Below, piece by piece: positions 1-7,520 of a stretch of DNA of 19,051 bases (its first letter is position 1; each line of letters begins with the position of its first letter). This DNA is from Deltaproteobacteria bacterium (GTDB lineage Bacteria; Myxococcota_A; UBA9160; JAFDET01), in contig JAFDET010000068.1 in NCBI GenBank assembly GCA_019310195.1, forward strand, positions 1 through 19,051, written 5' to 3'. Both the position numbers and the translations under genes were made by a program. The notes beneath the pieces were generated by a model, which was not told the origin of the DNA, made no database searches, and saw nothing but the letters and a program-made list of their open reading frames with translations.

Positions 1-818
1 CCGGCGGCGTCGCCCGCCGCGTCACCGGCGGCCCCCGCGGCGTCGCCGGCCTTGTCGACGCCGCTGCCCAGCAGGTCGTCCCCGCTTTGGACGATGTCTC
101 CGCTGACCTCGTAGCCAACACGATGCAGACCCTTCAGCTCGCCCAGCATGTCGCCGGCCAGATCCGCCGGCAGGCTTCCCTGGCGCGCCAGGGACTCCAG
201 CAGGGCCACGACGATCGCGTTGAGGACCTCGCCGGCCCCGGCGCCGCCATCGCTGCCCACGCCCTCCAGCCGAATCTCGGGAACCCGCACCTCCGCCGTC
301 TGCGCGTGCCCCGCCACTCCGATCGCCAAGGTCGCGCGGGCGTTGCGGATGACGATCTCGTCGATGCGGAAACGCTTGCCCGGCCCTCCGCTGGCCTCGG
401 ACGGAGCGGACTCCTTGCCCGAGTCGCTCTTCTTGAGATTGCCCAGGATCACGCCGTAGTTTGTGCTGCGGACGCCGCGCTCGATGGCCAGCTCGATGCC
501 GTCGAGGTGCAGGTACGGCGCGACGATCGTCTCCTGGAAGAGCGAGCCCATGTCCGTCTTCAGGGAGCCGCGCCTCACGGTCAGGAAATTCCGCTCGGCG
601 AAGCCCTCGGGGTTCTCGATCTCGAACCCGCCGATGCGCAGGCTCGGCGGCAGGAAGCCCAGCGAGATGAAGTCGATGGTGGTCTCGACGCCCAGGGCCT
701 TGGTGCCCTGCTCTTCGACGACTTGCGTGGCGATCTCGTTGATCTGCCAGATGCCGACGCCCACGGACACCACCACCAGCGCCAGCAGCGCGATTATCCC
801 CCAGCGCAACCACTTCAT
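1..818 (-). CDS. AsmA-like membrane-anchored protein, 3' end missing
   Basis: An open frame of at least 272 codons runs off the left edge, so the C-terminus is missing. It begins MKWLRWG and is followed by one strongly hydrophobic N-terminal helix (about residues 7-24), which suggests an inner-membrane anchor with the rest in the periplasm. The body has alternating beta-strand-like segments with IENPEGF (about residue 66), DEIVIRNA and VPEIRLEG. These resemble AsmA/DUF748-type proteins linked to outer-membrane or lipid homeostasis; the family link is from remembered patterns, not a search. The last visible residues are a low-complexity Ala/Gly/Asp tail. No close Shine-Dalgarno precedes ATG 818, but TATGCT lies 7 nt upstream, which would suit a leaderless start. 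An in-frame ATG at 830 is the alternative, with GGAGGGCAGGG upstream of it. It is divergent from the kinase gene. Confidence 0.72.
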   Translation of the reverse strand, partial: MKWLRWGIIALLALVVVSVGVGIWQINEIATQVVEEQGTKALGVETTIDFISLGFLPPSLRIGGFEIENPEGFAERNFLTVRRGSLKTDMGSLFQETIVAPYLHLDGIELAIERGVRSTNYGVILGNLKKSDSGKESAPSEASGGPGKRFRIDEIVIRNARATLAIGVAGHAQTAEVRVPEIRLEGVGSDGGAGAGEVLNAIVVALLESLARQGSLPADLAGDMLGELKGLHRVGYEVSGDIVQSGDDLLGSGVDKAGDAAGAAGDAAGDAA

Positions 819-825
819 GGCCGGG

Positions 826-831
826 AGCATA
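826..831 (-). promoter_or_regulatory. Candidate -10 hexamer TATGCT for the AsmA-like gene
   Basis: On the minus strand TATGCT is followed by 7 nt and then ATG at 818. This is the spacing expected if transcription starts at the start codon. No convincing -35 box is visible. The same hexamer precedes uvrA. Confidence 0.35.
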
Positions 832-896
832 CGCGAAACCCTGCCCTCCGGGGGGGGCTCAACCCAGCCCGCAGGCAGACCGATGACCCCTCGGAG

Positions 897-3554
897 ATGT
901 TGGGATTTTCGGCGGCATGGAGGGGTTTTCCCCGAGGTCCCCGCAGGCGGGGCCTCGCCGCGGCTGCGGCCGTGCTGGCTTGCCTGCTGGTGAGCGCCGC
1001 CCCGCCGGCCCGCGCCGCGGCCGAGCGCGAGGCCGTGGGCGCCCCGTCCCAGAACCCGGCGACCCCGCGTTTCCGGGCACCGCTGGGTCCCGAGGCGCCC
1101 GAGCCGCAGCCCGGACGGACCCGGCCTGGAGCCGAGCCCCCCGTCCAGCCGAACCCCGCGGCGCGGCGACGCCTGCGCCAGCTCTCGGAGTCGGCGCCGG
1201 CGGAGCGGCTGATGCGCGCGGCCGCGCCCCTGCGGCGCTTCCACGAGCGACTCAGTGCCGAGGAGACGCGACAGGAATCACTGACCGTGCTGCTGGCGGT
1301 GCTGGGCGGCGTGGTCGGGCTGCCGCTGCTGGTCTTCGTCGTGTTCCCGCTGATCCGCGGACGCGGCGACCTGACCGTGAGCCTGAGCTATCCCGACGAG
1401 CTGGAGGGTGCATTCCGCGTGCGGGTGTCCCGACGCCGCGCCCGCAAGCGCGGTCCCTCGCGCAAGCGGCGCGCGGATCCCGGCGAGAACCGCGCCGCGA
1501 CCCGTACGGACCACCCCATGGTCACCCGCGAGACCCGCTTCCACCGCCTGCAGGCGCGAAGCTGGTGGGTGCACGTGGAGGGCCTGCTCCAGGATCCGGA
1601 GAGCTCCGAGGTGCTGGAGTCGCGGTTCGCCGTGGAGCGCGTGCGTGCGCAACGGGGCAAGACCGTGCGGCTGACCTTCGAGCTGCGCCCGGAGCACTGC
1701 CCCGTGGACGTCAAGGTGCTGTGGGACAAGCGGCCGGTGCGCGAAGCGCAGGTCGCGGTGCACGGCCTGCCCGGCTCCGTGCGCCGGGCCCTGGGCGGCA
1801 CCGTGAGGCTCAAGCTCGGCCGCGGCGCACACACGTTGGTGGTCGGCAGCGGCGATCGGGTCGCCGAGAGGGCCATCGACGTCACGTCCTACCGGACGAC
1901 CTGGGCGGTGCTGGACCTGGGCGGCAGCGACGAGCTGCTCTTCAAGGGCTGCCCGCCGGCGGTGGAGCCCTACCTGCAGGGCGACTACGCGGGCGCGGCC
2001 CGGGCCCTGGAGCGGGAAGGCCAGGCCAAGGTGGCCCACGTGCTGCTGGGCCGTCTGGACGAGGAGCAAGGCCGCACCCAGGCGGCCGCCGAGCACTACG
2101 AGAAGGCCGACCAGCTGGTGCACGCCGCCGAGCTCTGGGCCTCGCTCTCGGAGTTCGACCGCAGCGCCATGCTCTTCGACCGGGCCGGCAAGCTGGTGCG
2201 CGCGGCGGAGATGTACCGGGCCGCCGGCGAGCTGGCCGCGGCGGGCGGCGCGTTCGAGCGGGCTCACGAGTGGTCCCAGGCCGCTGCCTGCTACCGCGAA
2301 GCGGGCGAGATGCCGCACCTGATCGGCGCCCTGGAGCATCTGGGCTCGTACTTCGAGGCGGGCGAGCTGTGCATCGAGCGCAACGACTGGACCCGCGCGA
2401 TCCGCAACCTCCAACACGTGCCCCCCGGCGACGCACACTACCCGGAGGCCTGCGGCCTCCAGACGCGCTGCTACGAGGAGCTGGGCGACGCCGAGCTGGC
2501 GGCGCGCAAGCTCGAGGAGCTGGTGCGCACGGCGGGACCCGAGGCCACCGGCGTCGACACCCAGGTGCGCCTGGCGAACCTGCTGGAGCGCTCCGGGGAG
2601 CACGAGCGGGCCCTGGCGCTGTTCGAGTCCGTGCGCGAGCAGGATGCCAGCATCCCCAACGTGCTCACCCGGATCGAGAGCCTGCGCAAGAAGGTCAGCC
2701 AGGACCACAGCGCCACCGTCCACCACACCCCCACGGTGGGCCGGGCCTTCCAGGCCCCGGGCTTCCAGCGCTACGAGCTGCTGGAGGAGATCGGCCGCGG
2801 CGGCATGGGGGTGGTGTTCAAGGCGCGCGACCAGCGGCTGGGCCGCATCGTGGCGCTGAAGAAGCTGCCCGAGAACCTTCGCGACCACCCCAAGGCGGTG
2901 GACCTCTTCCTGCGCGAGGCCCGGGCGGCCGCAGCCCTCAACCATCCCAACATCGTCACCCTCTTCGACGCCGACGAGGAGAACGGGACCTTCTTCATCA
3001 CCATGGAGCTGCTCGAGGGACAGAACCTCTACTCCATCCTGCGCCGAGCCGGGCACATCAAGCCGCGCGACGTGGCCCGGCTGGGGATCCAGGCCTGCGC
3101 GGGCCTGGAGTACGCCCACAGCCAGCGCATCGTCCACCGCGACATCAAGACCGGCAACCTCTTCTTCACCCAGGACAAGATCCTGAAGATCATGGACTTC
3201 GGCTTGGCGAAGATGCTCGAGGAGGTGCGCCGGGCGGTGACCCTGGTGGCGGGCACGCCCTACTACATGGCTCCCGAGCAGTCCGCCGGTGAGTCGGTGG
3301 ATCAGCGCGCCGACCTCTACGCCCTGGGCGTAACGCTGTTCGAGCTGGCGACGGGGACCCTGCCCTTCGAGGAGGGCGACGTGGCCCTCCGGCACCGCCA
3401 CGACCCGCGCCCGGATCCGCGCGAGCGCCAGGCCGACCTTCCCGAAGTACTGGCACAGCTGATCCTCGACCTGATGCAGCAGGATCGCGACGCCCGCCCC
3501 CCGTCGGCCGCAGCCGCCGCCGCCCGTCTCCAGGAACTCCTCTCCCACCGCTAG
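897..3554 (+). CDS. Membrane Ser/Thr protein kinase with TPR repeats
   Basis: An 885-aa Hanks-type kinase with its catalytic domain at the C-terminus. Start ATG 897 gives an Arg-rich n-region and a hydrophobic stretch (20-37) ending PPARAAA, like a Sec signal peptide. A Pro-rich segment (about 43-125) follows, then a TM helix (129-152). After it come a basic beta-rich region (about 155-345), a TPR-like helical array (about 359-600, with A/Y/E pairs such as AAEHYEKA and AAEMYRAAG) and the kinase domain (626-885). Kinase motifs are intact: glycine loop GRGGMG 633-638, VALKK with Lys655, HRD 747-749 followed by IKTGN, DFG 767-769 and APE ending at 794. The inferred topology is N-terminus periplasmic, TPR and kinase cytosolic. 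The TPRs probably bind partners or substrates. The start is not certain because no well-spaced Shine-Dalgarno is visible. The TAG stop overlaps the first base of the palindrome downstream. Confidence 0.88.
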   Translation: MLGFSAAWRGFPRGPRRRGLAAAAAVLACLLVSAAPPARAAAEREAVGAPSQNPATPRFRAPLGPEAPEPQPGRTRPGAEPPVQPNPAARRRLRQLSESAPAERLMRAAAPLRRFHERLSAEETRQESLTVLLAVLGGVVGLPLLVFVVFPLIRGRGDLTVSLSYPDELEGAFRVRVSRRRARKRGPSRKRRADPGENRAATRTDHPMVTRETRFHRLQARSWWVHVEGLLQDPESSEVLESRFAVERVRAQRGKTVRLTFELRPEHCPVDVKVLWDKRPVREAQVAVHGLPGSVRRALGGTVRLKLGRGAHTLVVGSGDRVAERAIDVTSYRTTWAVLDLGGSDELLFKGCPPAVEPYLQGDYAGAARALEREGQAKVAHVLLGRLDEEQGRTQAAAEHYEKADQLVHAAELWASLSEFDRSAMLFDRAGKLVRAAEMYRAAGELAAAGGAFERAHEWSQAAACYREAGEMPHLIGALEHLGSYFEAGELCIERNDWTRAIRNLQHVPPGDAHYPEACGLQTRCYEELGDAELAARKLEELVRTAGPEATGVDTQVRLANLLERSGEHERALALFESVREQDASIPNVLTRIESLRKKVSQDHSATVHHTPTVGRAFQAPGFQRYELLEEIGRGGMGVVFKARDQRLGRIVALKKLPENLRDHPKAVDLFLREARAAAALNHPNIVTLFDADEENGTFFITMELLEGQNLYSILRRAGHIKPRDVARLGIQACAGLEYAHSQRIVHRDIKTGNLFFTQDKILKIMDFGLAKMLEEVRRAVTLVAGTPYYMAPEQSAGESVDQRADLYALGVTLFELATGTLPFEEGDVALRHRHDPRPDPRERQADLPEVLAQLILDLMQQDRDARPPSAAAAAARLQELLSHR

Positions 3555-3623
3555 AAACCTACGGGACAGTCCCTTTAGTTTCCCCCGAAGCGGGGAAACT
3601 AAAGGGACTGTCCCGTAGGTTTC
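3554..3623. repeat. 70-nt perfect palindromic element, copy 1
   Basis: Arms 3554-3585 and 3592-3623 are exact 32-nt reverse complements around a 6-nt loop, CGAAGC. Each arm contains the nested palindrome GGGACAGTCCC, and the termini read GAAAC...GTTTC. The first base is the G of the kinase TAG stop, and the last base is 40 nt before the uvrA ATG. It could act as a strong RNA hairpin between the kinase gene and uvrA, but no U-tract follows it. A related copy lies at 14588-14684. It fits a REP/MITE-like element whose mobilising transposase is not in the window. Confidence 0.9.
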
Positions 3624-3646
3624 GCCTTCCGGGTGGCTGGCTGGGC

Positions 3647-3652
3647 TATGCT
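3647..3652 (+). promoter_or_regulatory. Candidate -10 hexamer TATGCT for uvrA
   Basis: TATGCT ends 11 nt before the uvrA ATG and no Shine-Dalgarno lies between them. This suggests a leaderless or near-leaderless uvrA transcript starting just after palindrome copy 1. No clear -35 box is visible. Confidence 0.35.
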
Positions 3653-3663
3653 CGGCGTCCCCC

Positions 3664-6504
3664 ATGGAGCTCGATCACATCCACATCAAGGGCGCTCGCG
3701 AGCACAACCTGCGCTCGGTCGAGGTCCGGATTCCGAAGAAGAAGCTCGTCGTGCTGACCGGCGTTTCCGGCTCCGGAAAGTCCTCGCTGGCCTTCGACAC
3801 GCTCTACGCCGAGGGGCAACGGCGCTACGTGGAGTCGCTGTCCGCGTACGCACGCCAGTTCCTGGGGCAGATGGAGAAGCCCAAGTACGACACCGTGCGC
3901 GGCCTCTCGCCCACCATCTCCATCGAGCAGAAGACGACGGGCACGAACCCGCGCTCCACCGTCGGAACCATCACCGAGATCGCCGACTACCTGCGCGTGC
4001 TCTACGCGCGGATCGGCATCCAGCACTGCCACCAGTGCGGGCAACCGGTTCACGGTCAGACTGCGGAACAGATCGCCCGCGAGCTGATGACGTCCCACGA
4101 CGGCAAACGCCTGACGCTGCTGGCTCCGCTGCTGGTGAACCGCAAGGGCGAGCACCGCGAGCTGCTGGCGGAGGCGCGCCGCGAGGGCTTCGTGCGCCTG
4201 CGCATCGACGGCGACATCCGCCTGTCCGAGGAGGTGGAGGCGCTCGACAAGCGCCGCAAGCACACCGTCGAGGCCGTGGTGGACCGCATCGCGGTGCGGC
4301 GCGGCGTGGCACCGCGACTCAACGAGTCGGTGGAAACCGCCCTGCGCGTGGGCGGCGGCATGCTGATCTCCCTGGCCGAGAACGGCCGCGAGCGCGTCCA
4401 CTCCGAGAAGATGGCGTGCGCCGACTGCGGCATCTCGTTTCCGGAGCTCACGCCCCAGAGCTTCTCGTTCAACAGCCCCCAGGGCATGTGCGCCGACTGC
4501 AACGGACTGGGCACCCGCGTCGAGATCGACCCGGAGCTGGTGGTGCCCGACAAGGGCCTGTCCCTGGACGAGGGCGCGGTGAAGCCGTGGGGAACGAAGG
4601 TCTCCACCAAGACCGGCTGGGCCCACGGCTTCCGCGGACAGATCGTCAAGCATCTGGAGATCGACCCGGGCGTGCCGTTCCGGAAGATCCCCAAGCGCAA
4701 GCGCGACCTGCTGCTCTTCGGCGCCGGCGAGCAGCGCTTCCACGTGCGCTGGACCGGCAAGACCGGCAAGGGCAGCTTCGACCTGCAGTGGGAGGGCGTG
4801 GTGCCGCGGCTCATGCGGCGCTTCCTGTCCACGCGCAGCGAGCGCGCCAAGCGCTGGTACGGCCAGTTCATCGGCAATGCCATCTGCTCCACCTGCAACG
4901 GCATGCGCCTGCGGCCGGAGAGCGCGGCGGTGCGCGTGGGCGACACCACGCTGGTGGAGCTGTCCGGCTTCACCATCGAGGAAGCCCGGCGTTTCTTCCG
5001 CGAGCTGGGCCTGAAGGGCGCCAGCCAGGAGATCGCCACCGAGCTGTTGAAAGAGATCCGCGGGCGGTTGGACTTCCTGGCGGGGGTGGGCCTCTCCTAC
5101 CTCTCGCTGGACCGGCCGGGGCCCTCGCTCTCGGGCGGCGAGTCCCAGCGCATCCGGCTGGCCAGCCAGGTGGGCTCGGATCTGACGGGCGTGATCTACG
5201 TGCTGGACGAGCCCTCCATCGGCCTCCACCAGAGGGACAACCGGCGCTTGCTGGCCACCCTGGAGCGCATGCGCGACATCGGCAACACGGTGGTGGTGGT
5301 CGAACACGACGAGGAGACGATCCGCGCGGCCGACCACGTGATCGACTTCGGCCCCGGGGCCGGCGTCGCCGGCGGCCGCATCGTGCACGCGGGAACGCCG
5401 CGCAGCCTGGAGCGCTCGCGGCGTTCACTGACCGGCGCGTTCCTGGCCGGACGCGAGCGCATCGCCGTTCCCCTCGCGCGACGGACCCCGGTCGGCAGCC
5501 TCAAGGTCCTGGGCGCCGCTGCCAACAACCTGACCGACCTGGACGTGGAGATCCCGCTGGGCGTGATGACGGCGGTGACGGGCGTCTCGGGGGCCGGGAA
5601 GTCCACCCTGGTCAACGACGTGCTGTATCCGGCCCTGGCGCGCCTCTACCACGCCTCGAGCCGCCGCCCGGGCGCACACCGCGGCCTGACCGGCACCGGC
5701 CAGCTCGACAAGGTGGTGAGCATCGACCAGCGCCCCATCGGCCGCACGCCGCGCAGCAACCCGGCCACCTACATCAAGGTGTTCGACGAGATCCGGCGCT
5801 TCTTCGCCCTGCTGCCCGAGTCGCGGCTGCACGGCTACAAGCCCGGCCGCTTCTCCTTCAACGTGAAGGGCGGCCGCTGCGAAGCCTGCCAGGGCGACGG
5901 CGTGCGCAAGATCGAGATGCACTTTCTGCCGGACGTGTACGTGCGCTGCGAAGAGTGCGAGGGGCGGCGCTTCAACGAGGCGACCCTGCGCGTGGCCTAC
6001 AAGGGCCACTCCATCGCCGACGTGCTGGACCTGACGGTGCACGAGGCGCAAGCCTTGTTTGCCAGCCACCCGCGCGTTGCCGGGCCGCTGGGCCTGCTGG
6101 CCGAGGTGGGGCTCGGCTACCTGCACCTGGGCCAGCCGTCGCCGACGCTCTCCGGCGGCGAGGCGCAGCGCATCAAGCTGGCGCGCGAGCTCTCCCGGCG
6201 CGCCACCGGCCGCACCCTCTACATCCTGGACGAGCCCACCACGGGGCTGCACTTCGACGACGTGCGCAAGCTGCTCGCGGTGCTCGCGCGCCTGGTGGAC
6301 GCCGGCAACAGCGTCATCGTCATCGAGCACAACCTGGACGTGATCAAGTGCGCCGACTGGATCCTGGATCTGGGCCCCGAAGGCGGGCCCGAGGGCGGGC
6401 GCGTGGTGGCCCAGGGCACGCCGGAGCAGGTGGCCCGGGTGCGCGGGATGCTGCCCACGCGCAGCACCCGACGCAAGACCACGCGCCGCCGCCGTAAGGC
6501 CTAG
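3664..6504 (+). CDS. uvrA: Excinuclease ABC subunit A (UvrA)
   Basis: A 946-aa damage-recognition ATPase of nucleotide excision repair. It works as a dimer with UvrB to find bulky DNA lesions and then loads UvrB. Both ABC ATPase halves are complete. The first has Walker A GVSGSGKS 33-40, signature LSGGESQR from 489 and Walker B ending LDE (Asp515/Glu516). The second has Walker A GVSGAGKS 640-647, signature LSGGEAQR from 829 and Walker B Asp856/Glu857. The zinc modules are present: Cys252/255/276/279 and Cys739/742/762/765. The YAEGQRRYVESLSAYARQF block is conserved. Length is typical. The C-terminus ends in a short Arg/Lys-rich tail. The ATG at 3664 fits the family start MELDHIHIKGAREHNL. The gene stands alone: it is separated from the kinase by the palindrome and convergent with the stress-protein gene. 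Confidence 0.98.
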   Translation: MELDHIHIKGAREHNLRSVEVRIPKKKLVVLTGVSGSGKSSLAFDTLYAEGQRRYVESLSAYARQFLGQMEKPKYDTVRGLSPTISIEQKTTGTNPRSTVGTITEIADYLRVLYARIGIQHCHQCGQPVHGQTAEQIARELMTSHDGKRLTLLAPLLVNRKGEHRELLAEARREGFVRLRIDGDIRLSEEVEALDKRRKHTVEAVVDRIAVRRGVAPRLNESVETALRVGGGMLISLAENGRERVHSEKMACADCGISFPELTPQSFSFNSPQGMCADCNGLGTRVEIDPELVVPDKGLSLDEGAVKPWGTKVSTKTGWAHGFRGQIVKHLEIDPGVPFRKIPKRKRDLLLFGAGEQRFHVRWTGKTGKGSFDLQWEGVVPRLMRRFLSTRSERAKRWYGQFIGNAICSTCNGMRLRPESAAVRVGDTTLVELSGFTIEEARRFFRELGLKGASQEIATELLKEIRGRLDFLAGVGLSYLSLDRPGPSLSGGESQRIRLASQVGSDLTGVIYVLDEPSIGLHQRDNRRLLATLERMRDIGNTVVVVEHDEETIRAADHVIDFGPGAGVAGGRIVHAGTPRSLERSRRSLTGAFLAGRERIAVPLARRTPVGSLKVLGAAANNLTDLDVEIPLGVMTAVTGVSGAGKSTLVNDVLYPALARLYHASSRRPGAHRGLTGTGQLDKVVSIDQRPIGRTPRSNPATYIKVFDEIRRFFALLPESRLHGYKPGRFSFNVKGGRCEACQGDGVRKIEMHFLPDVYVRCEECEGRRFNEATLRVAYKGHSIADVLDLTVHEAQALFASHPRVAGPLGLLAEVGLGYLHLGQPSPTLSGGEAQRIKLARELSRRATGRTLYILDEPTTGLHFDDVRKLLAVLARLVDAGNSVIVIEHNLDVIKCADWILDLGPEGGPEGGRVVAQGTPEQVARVRGMLPTRSTRRKTTRRRRKA

Positions 6505-6525
6505 CCCGGCGGCTCGTCCGACCGG

Positions 6526-6541
6526 GGCCGGGCGCCCGGCC
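6526..6541. terminator. GC palindrome between convergent uvrA and usp; possible bidirectional terminator
   Basis: GGCCGGGCGCCCGGCC is a perfect 16-nt palindrome in the 64-nt gap between two convergent stop codons. Its position suits a shared terminator. It has almost no loop and no T-tract, so an intrinsic terminator is not established. Confidence 0.3.
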
Positions 6542-6568
6542 AGGCGCCGCTGGACGCAGAGACCCGAT

Positions 6569-7390
6569 CTAGGCGACCGCGATCGCGGCCACCGGGCAGG
6601 GGGCGCCGCGCACCACGCGCTCGGCGTGGCTGCCGCGGAAGATGTCCAGGAAGCCGTCGCGGCCGTCGGTGGACATCATCACCATGTCCGCATCGAACTC
6701 GCGGGCAGCCGCCAGGATCTCGTCCACCGCATCGCCCTGGCGCAGCACCTTCTCCACCTCGACGTCGCCGAGGGCCGAGACGTCCACCTCGGGCATGGCG
6801 TCCCCCACGTGAAGCAGCTGCACGCGGACGGGCGCGACGCCCAGCCAGTGGGCGGCCCACGCGGCGGCCTCCAGGGTCGGAGCCGGATCGGGTGAAAAAT
6901 CCACTGGAACCAGGATGCGCTTCAGGGAGAGGCTGCCGTCCTCCGGCGCGACGAAGCCCCGGGAGCCTTCGGGCACGAAGAGCGCGTCGATGCCGGAGCG
7001 GTGCGCCACCTTGCCCGCCACGGAGTCGCGGAGCAGGCCGCCGCGCTGCTCGGTCGCCAGCACCATCAAGTCATTGGGGTGCTCGCGCAGGTAGTCGGTC
7101 ACCGCGTCCACCGGCGAGTCGTCCACGGTGACCTTCTTGACCTTGACCGCCAGCTTTCCGAAGACATCCGCGCGCGAGCTGCCGGCCTCGAGCAGCCCCC
7201 AGTCCTCCAGGGTGCCGCGGACCGACGGGAAGCGCTGCCAGTCCTCCACGGTGGGCATGTCCTCGGACGCGTTGATCAGGGTCAGCTTGGCCTTCTGGGC
7301 CAACGCGATGGCCAGCGCGTGCGCGAAGGCCACGCGGCTGGCCTCCGAGAAGTCGGTCGGATGCAGGATTCCAGGCGCAAACGGTTCCAT
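6569..7390 (-). CDS. Tandem universal stress protein (two UspA domains)
   Basis: 273 aa with two Usp folds: residues about 6-140 (ILHPTDFSEASRVAF) and 156-273 (LKRILVPVDFSPDPAPTLEAA). The second domain keeps the nucleotide-binding pattern GRDG (243-246) followed by GS (253-254) and ends APCPVAAIAV, as ATP-binding UspA domains do. The first has a degenerate loop (EQRGGLLRDSVAG) without the GS and may not bind nucleotide. Tandem Usps are cytosolic stress or survival proteins whose exact partner is usually unknown. Start ATG 7390 is chosen because GGGAG lies 7 nt upstream. A longer in-frame extension upstream has no family similarity. It is divergent from the Cache sensor and convergent with uvrA. 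Confidence 0.93.
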   Translation of the reverse strand: MEPFAPGILHPTDFSEASRVAFAHALAIALAQKAKLTLINASEDMPTVEDWQRFPSVRGTLEDWGLLEAGSSRADVFGKLAVKVKKVTVDDSPVDAVTDYLREHPNDLMVLATEQRGGLLRDSVAGKVAHRSGIDALFVPEGSRGFVAPEDGSLSLKRILVPVDFSPDPAPTLEAAAWAAHWLGVAPVRVQLLHVGDAMPEVDVSALGDVEVEKVLRQGDAVDEILAAAREFDADMVMMSTDGRDGFLDIFRGSHAERVVRGAPCPVAAIAVA

Positions 7391-7427
7391 CGGTCGACTC
7401 CCGTGTCCCTTCCCTCGAGGGGCTGCG

Positions 7428-7433
7428 AGGCTA
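7428..7433 (-). promoter_or_regulatory. Candidate -10 hexamer TAGCCT for the usp gene
   Basis: TAGCCT on the minus strand lies 37 nt upstream of the usp ATG, in the 130-nt divergent region 7391-7520. This leaves a short leader carrying the GGGAG ribosome-binding site. It matches the TANNCT pattern seen before other genes here. No -35 box is assigned. Confidence 0.25.
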
Positions 7434-7520
7434 GCCGAGGGCGCCGACCCACGCCCGGCACAGCTCTCGACGCGGGGCGGGAAGTGCGGTGGAATTGGGC
7501 CCCACGGAAGGAATCCCGCC

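Noticed and set aside
1..60. Tandem DNA repeat at the left edge
   Set aside because: It is an imperfect GCC/GTC-rich run that encodes the Ala/Gly/Asp tail of the AsmA-like protein. It is coding low complexity rather than a separate repeat array.
22..813. A 263-codon minus-strand frame starting at GTG 813
   Set aside because: It is Arg-rich and lacks structure. The frame starting at ATG 818 encodes a TM anchor and AsmA-like motifs and stays open to the window edge.
87..896. In-frame 5' extension of the kinase gene to position 87
   Set aside because: It would run antisense through the AsmA-like gene, and its translation looks like a GC-rich shadow. The signal-peptide start at 897 fits better.
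3554..3623. Classical Rho-independent terminator for the kinase gene
   Set aside because: The hairpin is very strong, but no T-tract follows on either side and a sequence-related copy exists elsewhere, so a repeat element explains it better. It may still affect transcription.
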